A stretch of 8,975 nucleotides of DNA from assembly GCA_012522615.1 (NCBI GenBank), contig JAAYKB010000162.1, forward strand, positions 1 to 8,975. The letters are read 5' to 3'. The number at the start of each line of letters is the position of its first letter. Positions within the stretch are counted from its first letter, which is position 1. A program made the position numbers and the translations under genes. Shown here piece after piece: positions 1 through 4,993 of the stretch. The stretch comes from Clostridiales bacterium (GTDB lineage Bacteria > Bacillota > Clostridia > Oscillospirales > Acutalibacteraceae). Under the pieces are notes generated by a model. It saw only the letters and a list, made by a program, of their open reading frames with translations, had not been told where the DNA came from and ran no database searches.

Positions 1-256
1 AGGGGTCGCCTATTCCGCTGATATAGCCCTTTGCCAGCGCCTCCCGCAGCTTGTCCTCGTTAATCTTTCCGTAATAATTCTGACGTACATCCTTGTCCAC
101 AAGGGTGATATATTCAAACATTTCCTGCCGTTTGCTGACCTGTTTAAGATTGTAGTCGAAATTGCGCATTGCAATAACGAAGGTCACCGAAAAGGTCGCG
201 GCAATCGCGACGATAATCAGGGTCACGGCGGCCCCAAGTGATATCCTTTTATTCAT
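1..256 (-). CDS. S41 family C-terminal processing peptidase, N-terminal part only
   Basis: Partial gene: the first 85 codons lie in the window and the rest runs off the left edge. The protein begins MNKRISLGAAV, with one hydrophobic segment at about residues 6-30 that acts as a signal or membrane anchor. After it comes a helical stretch that includes RQNYYGKINEDKL (58-70) and ends in GYISGIGDP. That pattern (anchor, then R-x-x-Y-Y-G-x-I and a GYISGIGD-like motif) is what I know from the N-terminus of clostridial CtpA/CtpB-type S41 proteases. The PDZ domain and the Ser/Lys catalytic pair would lie outside the window, so activity cannot be judged. The ATG at 254-256 is 12 bases behind the M23 peptidase stop, and a weak AGAAAGG ribosome site overlaps that stop. 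It is therefore the last visible gene of the ftsEX operon. In Bacillus subtilis ctpB likewise follows ftsEX; CtpB takes part in sigma-K signalling during sporulation, but that role here is inference. Confidence 0.8.
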   Translation of the reverse strand, partial: MNKRISLGAAVTLIIVAIAATFSVTFVIAMRNFDYNLKQVSKRQEMFEYITLVDKDVRQNYYGKINEDKLREALAKGYISGIGDP

Positions 257-268
257 ATAAATGCCTTT

Positions 269-1513
269 CTACCAATTCTTTTTTATGTAACCCTTACCGA
301 TTGGGTCAACGGCCTTTCCGTTTTCACGGACTTCAAAATGCAGATGCGGCCCGGTGACATTTCCGGTTCTTCCTGCCTTAGCAATCACCGTTTTGCCGCC
401 GACAACCTTATCCCCCACCCTGGCAAGAATTTGGGAGCAGTGTGCATAAAGGGTTGATATTTTTTTGCCGCTGCTGTCTATGCCGTGATCGATAATAAGA
501 TAGTATCCATAGCCTAATCCCCAGGAGTCGGTAGTGTTTACGTAAATAACCGTGCCGGTGTATGCCGCAACAATATTCTGTCCGTAAACCGGAACCGAAC
601 CGTTTGCTATATCAATACCATAGTGGTAGCTGTTCCAACGCGGCCCGAAATACGAGGATATGTTGCGTACTGCCGGAACGGGCCAGAACATGGTTCCGCC
701 GCCAAATCTGCCACTGGAAGCGCTTTGCTGAATTATCTGGGTTATCTTGGCGTTCAGCTCTTCGAGTTCCCTTTTGGCACGTTCCAAATCTTGTCTATTG
801 GCACTCAGGCTGTTTTTTGTTTTTATAACCTGAGCGTTTCTCTTTGCGTAGTCAACCTCTAATTCGGCCTTCTTGGCACCCGCCTGTTTTTTCAGGCCAG
901 CTACCTTGGAAAGCTGAGCCGAGACATCCTCTTTTTTCTTTTCCAGCTCGTCCTTATTTAGATTAAGCTCAACGAGCTCGGCTTCAAGCTCGTCTATCAG
1001 CTCCTTATCTCTCTTGGCGACCCGCTCCATCATTTCTTGCTTGATAAGAAAATCGACATAGCTTTCTGTGTCCATAATCATCTGGAGAACAGAAAAATTA
1101 CCGGTTTTTGAAATCGCCCTGAGCCGTTGACGAAGCGCCTCTAGCCTGTCTTCGATATCCTTTTCCTTTTTTGCAATCTCGGCTTCCTTTTCGGTAATGC
1201 TTTGATTCAAGCTCTCGATGTCGGATTCCATCTTTTCAATCTGGTCATCATAAATCTTAATCTGTGCTAAGGTATTATCGATTTTCTGGTCCAAAGCATT
1301 GAGATATGCCTGCTGGTTGGTAAGATTTTTTTCCTGATCACGTATAGTTTTATTCAGGGCATCTGCCAGTTTTTGCAGTCTTTCGCTTTCGGCCTGCAGT
1401 TCCTCCAGCGTTTTTGCGCCAACCTTTATGGTTAACACAGCGGGAGAAAGTCCTATAAACACAAAAGCCATTACAAGCGATACCGCACGCATCCTGAACT
1501 TTCTAAATGACAT
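269..1513 (-). CDS. Secreted coiled-coil M23 (LytM) peptidoglycan peptidase, EnvC/PcsB-like FtsEX partner
   Basis: A 414-residue exported cell-wall hydrolase. Residues 1-33 form a signal peptide (basic start, hydrophobic core, V-G-A before K34). Residues about 35-262 are almost unbroken heptad-type coiled coil. They are interrupted at about 136-165 by GNFSVLQMIMDTESYVDFL, which resembles the coiled-coil tip motif of PcsB, CwlO and related FtsX-regulated proteins. A Gly/Ser-rich linker (264-273) leads to a LytM domain (about 276-410). The M23 residues are all present: H297 and D301 (HxxxD), H358 (LYAH), and H390 and H392 (HLHFE). E. coli EnvC has lost these ligands and only activates amidases, so this protein is predicted to be a zinc endopeptidase itself. 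AAGGAGGT at 1521-1528 is well spaced for the ATG at 1511-1513, although the start lies inside the end of ftsX. Gene order makes it the likely extracellular effector of FtsEX; the peptide bond cut is not evident. Confidence 0.9.
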   Translation of the reverse strand: MSFRKFRMRAVSLVMAFVFIGLSPAVLTIKVGAKTLEELQAESERLQKLADALNKTIRDQEKNLTNQQAYLNALDQKIDNTLAQIKIYDDQIEKMESDIESLNQSITEKEAEIAKKEKDIEDRLEALRQRLRAISKTGNFSVLQMIMDTESYVDFLIKQEMMERVAKRDKELIDELEAELVELNLNKDELEKKKEDVSAQLSKVAGLKKQAGAKKAELEVDYAKRNAQVIKTKNSLSANRQDLERAKRELEELNAKITQIIQQSASSGRFGGGTMFWPVPAVRNISSYFGPRWNSYHYGIDIANGSVPVYGQNIVAAYTGTVIYVNTTDSWGLGYGYYLIIDHGIDSSGKKISTLYAHCSQILARVGDKVVGGKTVIAKAGRTGNVTGPHLHFEVRENGKAVDPIGKGYIKKNW

Positions 1514-2408
1514 TGGAAATACCTCCTTCGTCCTTTAGATATTTACGCATGGAAATTGCGCTTCCCGCCAATCCGGTAAGTATGCCGATACCGGAAAACA
1601 AAATAATTACAATATACCATACCGATGAAAAGCCGAGCATTCCTCCCATTAAACCCTTTCCAAACAAATCAAAAATCACACTGTAGATAAAATACACAAT
1701 CCCATAGGAAAGCAGGGCGGAAATAATGCCGAGTACAATTCCCTCTATTATAAACGGTATTCTTACAAAGGCATTGGTTGCCCCGACGGATTTCATGATG
1801 GATATTTCCAGCCGTCTGTTGTAAACCGTGAGCTTAATGGTGTTGGCAATAATAAATAAGGATACAAGAAACAGCATAAAAATAATACAGCCGCCGACCA
1901 AAAGCACTCCGTGCCTTATGCGTGAAAGGGCTTTTGCAGTATTCTCGTTATAGCCGATATCCTCCACTTCGGGTATCTGCTCGATTTGTCTGACTGTATC
2001 TTTAAACTCATCCAGTTCCTTAAAGGTTATAACAAAGGTACCGGGAAACGGGTTGTTTTCGCCCTTCATCTCCTCATACACCGCTTTTGGGAGCGAATCC
2101 TTGAACTTTTTAAGAATATCGTTTCTAGATACAAATTCGACCTTATCTATATTTGTTATACCTTTAATCTTATCCTCCAAAACTCTTAACTGGGTATCTG
2201 TCAAATCATCTCTGGCATACGCCACAACAACATTCTGGCTGTATAACCATTCAAAGGTGTGTTCTATATTTGCAAAAGCCAGATATGCTCCTCCGGTCAA
2301 TAGCAAGCAGGAAACAAGTACGCCTACAGAGGCAATCGCCATCATAGGGTTATGTAATATATTGCGGAATCCTTCGCGAAGCAGATATCGCAGACTGCTC
2401 GGATTCAT
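1503..2408 (-). CDS. ftsX: Cell division ABC transporter-like permease FtsX
   Basis: A 301-residue membrane protein, a normal length for Gram-positive FtsX. The N-terminus is cytoplasmic (SLRYLLREGFRNI, then NPMMAIASVGV leading into TM1 at about 22-46). An extracellular loop of about 120 residues follows (47-165); in this family it binds the coiled-coil hydrolase. TM2 (about 167-191), TM3 (about 217-245) and TM4 (about 263-287) form the FtsX/MacB-type permease domain. Between TM2 and TM3 the cytoplasmic NRRLEISIMKSVGATNAFVRIPF (197-219) is the characteristic family stretch that couples to the ATPase. FtsX does not transport a known substrate; it passes FtsE ATP hydrolysis across the membrane to control peptidoglycan hydrolysis. 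The ATG overlaps the ftsE stop by four bases (ATGA) and the 3' end overlaps the M23 gene by 11 bases, which points to translational coupling of three proteins that work as one complex. Confidence 0.95.
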   Translation of the reverse strand: MNPSSLRYLLREGFRNILHNPMMAIASVGVLVSCLLLTGGAYLAFANIEHTFEWLYSQNVVVAYARDDLTDTQLRVLEDKIKGITNIDKVEFVSRNDILKKFKDSLPKAVYEEMKGENNPFPGTFVITFKELDEFKDTVRQIEQIPEVEDIGYNENTAKALSRIRHGVLLVGGCIIFMLFLVSLFIIANTIKLTVYNRRLEISIMKSVGATNAFVRIPFIIEGIVLGIISALLSYGIVYFIYSVIFDLFGKGLMGGMLGFSSVWYIVIILFSGIGILTGLAGSAISMRKYLKDEGGISNVI

Positions 2409-3160
2409 AATAAGCCCCCCTCTTTGACCGAGGGGAATATCCCGGCGGCATCAACGGCATCGGCTTCACGTGTCGGAGCCTTTGACCTTTTTTTATCTGC
2501 ACAGCGATCGGAAACTACGCAGCCCTCGCAGATTTCAATCACCCTGTGGTGGAACATACGGACCAGATCGTGCTCATGTGTGACCATCAAAACGGTTGTA
2601 CCCCGCCTGTTAATCTCTGTAAGCAGCTCGACAATTTCAAATGAAAGCTCGGGATCAATATTACCGGTGGGCTCGTCCGCTATAATTATAGACGGATTAT
2701 TGACAAGCGCCCTTGCAAGACCGACTCGTTGCTGTTCGCCTCCGGACAACTCCTTGGGATAGCAACGCGCCTTGTTCTGCAGACCTACCAGACCCAGAAT
2801 ATACGGGACGCGCTTTCTTATACTGCTTTCGGTACATCCTATAACCCTCATCGCAAACGCGACATTATCAAAAACAGTCATGCTGTTGATCAATCTGAAG
2901 TCCTGAAAAACAATCCCCATTGTACGGCGAAGATAAGGAATCTCCCGCCTTTTCAGCTTGCTTAGCTTAAATCCGTTGACGACAATCTCGCCGGCGCTGG
3001 GCATCTCTTCCCTCATCATCAGCTTCAGAAATGTGCTTTTCCCGGCGCCTGAAGCTCCCACGATAAATACGAATTCACTCTTATTAATATAGATATTGAC
3101 ATCTTTCAGTGCTTTGATTCCGTTATCATAAGTCTTATGTACACCTTTGAATTCAATCAA
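2405..3160 (-). CDS. ftsE: Cell division ATP-binding protein FtsE (TTG start)
   Basis: A 251-residue ABC ATPase that partners FtsX at the inner face of the membrane. It has Walker A GASGAGKST (35-43), a Q-loop VFQDF with Q86, the signature LSGGEQQR (138-145), Walker B IIIADEP ending D162/E163, and the H-loop H195. FtsE proteins usually have about 220-230 residues. This one carries an extra tail of roughly 25-30 residues after about 220, low in hydrophobics and partly basic/acidic (KKRSKAPTREADAVDAAG), of unknown role. The start is TTG at 3158-3160. An in-frame TGA lies nine codons upstream, the first in-frame ATG would fall after Walker A, and an AGGAGAGGTG ribosome site sits just ahead. It is the first gene of ftsE-ftsX-M23-S41, with about 400 bases of gene-free DNA before it, so the operon promoter should be there. 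Confidence 0.95.
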   Translation of the reverse strand: MIEFKGVHKTYDNGIKALKDVNIYINKSEFVFIVGASGAGKSTFLKLMMREEMPSAGEIVVNGFKLSKLKRREIPYLRRTMGIVFQDFRLINSMTVFDNVAFAMRVIGCTESSIRKRVPYILGLVGLQNKARCYPKELSGGEQQRVGLARALVNNPSIIIADEPTGNIDPELSFEIVELLTEINRRGTTVLMVTHEHDLVRMFHHRVIEICEGCVVSDRCADKKRSKAPTREADAVDAAGIFPSVKEGGLL

Positions 3161-3165
3161 AGGAA

Positions 3166-3178
3166 CACCTCTCCTTTC
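3166..3178 (-). promoter_or_regulatory. Ribosome binding site that fixes the ftsE TTG start
   Basis: The minus strand reads AAAGGAGAGGTG followed by TTCCT and then the TTG. Two overlapping Shine-Dalgarno cores (AGGAG and GAGGTG) are present, and the nearer one is about five bases from the start codon. No ATG is available in frame before the Walker A motif, so this site supports initiation at TTG. Confidence 0.8.
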
Positions 3179-3296
3179 GGTTTTTCACGGAAGCCTGTTT
3201 GTATTTAATTTGCAGGCAACCTGCAGATGTCGCAACATTACATCCCCGCCTGTCACATAGCGACGGCGTATCAAAATCCAAATACGGGTAGAATTA

Positions 3297-3303
3297 TGTC
3301 GAA
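3297..3303 (+). promoter_or_regulatory. Candidate Spo0A box (TGTCGAA), proximal
   Basis: An exact match to the 0A-box core TGTCGAA, embedded in an 11-base word (TTATGTCGAAA) that recurs at 3457-3467. It lies about 137 bases upstream of the ftsE start codon. Identification rests on the known B. subtilis/Clostridia consensus, with no test of binding. A heptamer of this kind can occur by chance; the repeat within one short intergenic region is what makes it notable. Confidence 0.4.
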
Positions 3304-3373
3304 ATATCATTTAAAGCGTCTGTCGACGCGGTAATTTCCCGGTTCCCGTTTTTAATTTAAACGGATAATTGGC

Positions 3374-3402
3374 TTGACACGGATTGGGCGGCCCCTTACC
3401 AT
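3374..3402 (+). promoter_or_regulatory. Sigma-A-type promoter match pointing away from ftsE
   Basis: TTGACA at 3374-3379 is a perfect -35, followed by a 17-base spacer and TACCAT (4 of 6) at 3397-3402. The predicted start is near 3409 on the plus strand. No plus-strand gene lies downstream; transcription would run through two hairpins (3451-3473 and 3492-3531) into the 3' end of the CdaR-type gene in antisense. It could be fortuitous. Confidence 0.35.
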
Positions 3403-3459
3403 CCTAATCCTCAAAAAATTTTTAATCAACACATAAATATTTCCAGTGTAATCTGTTTA

Positions 3460-3466
3460 TGTCGAA
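3460..3466 (+). promoter_or_regulatory. Candidate Spo0A box (TGTCGAA), distal
   Basis: The second exact TGTCGAA, in the same orientation, 163 bases from the first. It sits inside the loop and 3' arm of a short hairpin (ATCTGTTT at 3451-3458, AAACAGAT at 3466-3473). It could act on ftsE, on the plus-strand promoter match at 3374-3402, or on neither. Confidence 0.35.
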
Positions 3467-3491
3467 AACAGATGCTTATATCTCATATATC

Positions 3492-3531
3492 GGCATCTCC
3501 CGCAAAACCATAATCTTTTGCGGGAGATGCC
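3492..3531. terminator. Perfect 16-bp stem-loop after the CdaR-type gene, possible terminator
   Basis: GGCATCTCCCGCAAAA (3492-3507) and its exact complement (3516-3531) flank an 8-base loop, 38 bases past the stop of the CdaR-type gene. The stem is strong and GC-rich at its base. Neither strand has a U-tract directly after it; the minus strand continues GATATATGAG. It may be a non-canonical or bidirectional terminator, or an RNA-stabilising 3' end. The position supports transcript-end function, but the missing U-tract keeps confidence moderate. Confidence 0.6.
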
Positions 3532-3568
3532 TGTTTGAACAGCCTTGCTCCTCAATGTACAGGGCTGC

Positions 3569-4654
3569 TTAATATTTTACCGGATTGGATATAAGGTACT
3601 TCTTGACCATCAAGGCAACCTTAAAGATGATTGCATCATCAAACTCGCGGAGGTCAAGACCTGTCAGACGCTTAATCTTTTCAAGACGATAGACCAGGGT
3701 ATTGCGGTGTACAAACAGCTTGCGGGAGGTTTCGGATACGTTAAGGTTATTCTCAAAGAAGCGCTGGATGGTAAACAGGGTTTCCTGATCCAGCGAATCT
3801 ATGGAACCCATCTTAAACACCTCGCGCAGGAACATTTCACAAAGGGTTGTCGGCAGCTGGTAAATCAGGCGGGCAATACCGAGATTGTCATAGCTGACGA
3901 TGGTTTTTTCGGTATCAAACACCTTTCCGACCTCAAGAGCAACCTGTGCCTCTTTAAACGAACGGGCAAGATCCTTAATCCCCTCAACAACCGTACCGAT
4001 ACCTACAGTAGCCTGTGTATAGAACTCGCTGCTGAGTGTATCAACAATCGAACGAGCAAGCTTTTCAAGGTCATGCGTCTCGATACCGACGCGGATTTCC
4101 TTTATAAGAACAATGTCGGTTTCATTGATATTGATTACAAAATCCTTGTTTTTGTCCGGGAAAAGATTCTGAATAACATCATAAGCCGAAATATCGGTAC
4201 GCGCCATAATCCGTATGAGCAGTGCAACCCTGTTGGCGTCATTGTTGAACCGCAGCTCACGTGCCTTCAGATAGATGTCGCCCGGAAGGATGTTGTCCAT
4301 GATTACATTCTTGACAAAATTGCCCCGGTCATATTTCTCATCATAATACTGCTTGATACTGGCAAGGGATATTGAAAGCAAGGCCGCATATTTCTCCGCC
4401 TGCTCATCCGTTCCCTCGACGAACAAGATATACTCGCTGCGAGGACGGGAGCCAAAGGGTTTGTACGTGTATCCGTCGCTGATAAATGAATCCTGAGCAG
4501 AAAAAGATTCTGTGCTAATCGCATCACATGATTCTCCGATACGCCCAAGATCGCTGCATGCAATCACAGCCATTGTTTCATCGACGACGCCGATGGTGCG
4601 TTCAATAGTATCCTTCATCTGATGCACAACACCCTGAAATAACCTATTGGACAT
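3569..4654 (-). CDS. PucR/CdaR-family transcriptional regulator
   Basis: A 361-residue cytoplasmic regulator with the family's three-part layout. Residues about 17-41 (TIGVVDETMAVIACSDLGRI) resemble the start of a sugar-diacid-recognition domain. The middle (about 130-250) fits the degenerate GGDEF-like domain of CdaR proteins, including ATVGIGTVVEGIKDLARSFKEA. The C-terminus (about 295-353) is the PucR-type helix-turn-helix: NVSETSRKLFVHRNTLVYRLEKIKRLTGLDL, a near-textbook match. The start at 4652-4654 has an AAGGGG site 9-10 bases upstream. It is monocistronic, with the rhaA terminator and its own promoter cluster before it and a strong stem-loop after it. CdaR and PucR themselves respond to glycerate/sugar diacids and purine catabolism, but neither pathway is visible here. 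The neighbours suggest a role in the ftsEX region or in autoregulation; that is inference. The ligand is unknown. Confidence 0.85.
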   Translation of the reverse strand: MSNRLFQGVVHQMKDTIERTIGVVDETMAVIACSDLGRIGESCDAISTESFSAQDSFISDGYTYKPFGSRPRSEYILFVEGTDEQAEKYAALLSISLASIKQYYDEKYDRGNFVKNVIMDNILPGDIYLKARELRFNNDANRVALLIRIMARTDISAYDVIQNLFPDKNKDFVININETDIVLIKEIRVGIETHDLEKLARSIVDTLSSEFYTQATVGIGTVVEGIKDLARSFKEAQVALEVGKVFDTEKTIVSYDNLGIARLIYQLPTTLCEMFLREVFKMGSIDSLDQETLFTIQRFFENNLNVSETSRKLFVHRNTLVYRLEKIKRLTGLDLREFDDAIIFKVALMVKKYLISNPVKY

Positions 4655-4745
4655 AATATTTTCCCCTTCTCATCTATATAATTAATAAACTCAGTAGATC
4701 CAACCGCAAACTAAAGAAATATGTGCATTAAATCCGTTGCAGCGC

Positions 4746-4766
4746 CGCAGTATTGGAAACACTGCG
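4746..4766. promoter_or_regulatory. Inverted repeat at the predicted transcription start of the CdaR-type gene
   Basis: CGCAGT (4746-4751) and ACTGCG (4761-4766) form a perfect 6-bp inverted repeat. It extends to 9 bp through a G.U pair, leaving a 3-base loop. It overlaps the start expected from the best promoter (near 4763). It could be an operator for autoregulation or a 5' leader hairpin; the sequence alone does not decide. Confidence 0.35.
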
Positions 4767-4769
4767 AAC

Positions 4770-4798
4770 ATTATACTCATTTTACACAATTCAATCAA
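4770..4798 (-). promoter_or_regulatory. Promoter P1 of the CdaR-type gene
   Basis: On the minus strand TTGATT (4793-4798), a 17-base spacer and a perfect TATAAT (4770-4775). Transcription would start near 4763, giving a leader of about 110 bases before the ATG at 4654. Confidence 0.65.
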
Positions 4799-4807
4799 CT
4801 TTTTCAA
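4779..4807 (-). promoter_or_regulatory. Promoter P2 of the CdaR-type gene, overlapping P1
   Basis: TTGAAA (4802-4807), 17 bases, TAAAAT (4779-4784), each 5 of 6 to the sigma-A consensus. It interleaves with P1, offset by nine bases, so the two cannot be used at once and RNA polymerase must choose. Confidence 0.55.
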
Positions 4808-4831
4808 GGACAAACCCAGAAAAAGTCCGCA

Positions 4832-4861
4832 ATAATACCATTATTTTTCTATCTTTTACAA
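4832..4861 (-). promoter_or_regulatory. Promoter P3 of the CdaR-type gene
   Basis: TTGTAA (4856-4861), an 18-base spacer and TATTAT (4832-4837). It is weaker than P1 and P2 but correctly oriented. AT-rich sequence makes chance matches more likely here. Confidence 0.35.
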
Positions 4862-4935
4862 TTTCGTCACAATATTATATCAAAATCTTGTGTCAAAACC
4901 TCCACCTTGGACGGATAGCCGGGTTGGAATACACC

Positions 4936-4980
4936 AAAAAAATCACCCCTTGTTGCAGGATAAACATACAACACGGGATG
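4936..4980 (-). terminator. Intrinsic terminator of the rhaBA operon
   Basis: On the minus strand CATCCCGTGTTG (4980-4969) pairs with CAACAAGGGGTG (4955-4944). The stem has 12 positions with one mismatch and one G.U, around a 13-base loop, and is followed by A and seven Ts (4943-4936). It begins 13 bases after the rhaA stop and separates the rhamnose genes from the CdaR-type gene. Confidence 0.85.
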
Positions 4981-4993
4981 GTTTTTATAAATA

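Larger units (their letters stand above)
3161..3491. other. Gene-free upstream region of ftsE
   Basis: This is the larger part of the roughly 400-base space between the CdaR-type gene and ftsE. It holds no convincing gene on either strand. What can be seen is: two TGTCGAA heptamers (3297-3303 and 3460-3466); two near matches in the same orientation (TGTCGAC at 3321-3327, TGTCGCA at 3228-3234); and small inverted repeats at 3211-3225 (TGCAGG-CAA-CCTGCA), 3316-3329 (GCGTC-TGTC-GACGC) and 3451-3473 (8-bp stem). There is a plus-strand promoter match at 3374-3402. A weak minus-strand pair, TTGATT-17-TAGGAT, lies at 3399-3427 and could serve ftsE, but no clearly better minus-strand promoter is visible. 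The region is AT-rich in patches (3405-3440) and has the look of a regulated intergenic region. Confidence 0.6.

Noticed and set aside
3211..3225. Inverted repeat TGCAGG-CAA-CCTGCA near ftsE as a terminator
   Set aside because: Only 6 bp, with a three-base loop and no T-tract on either strand. It could be an operator but there is no support for that.
3352..3402. A 16-codon minus-strand reading frame (MVRGRPIRVKPIIRLN) with a GAGG six bases ahead, upstream of ftsE
   Set aside because: It is too short to separate from chance. The one promoter candidate nearby would start transcription after its ATG, and no regulatory run of codons is present.
3545..4375. A 276-codon plus-strand open frame opposite the CdaR-type gene
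   Set aside because: It is the antisense shadow of a well-supported regulator gene. It has no recognisable domain or plausible ribosome site, and the minus-strand frame has clear motifs.
4869..4896. TTGACA at 4891-4896 on the minus strand, with TATAAT 11 bases away or TATTGT 16 bases away
   Set aside because: An 11-base spacer is too short for sigma-A use and the TATTGT alternative is weak; closer and better promoters exist for the CdaR-type gene.
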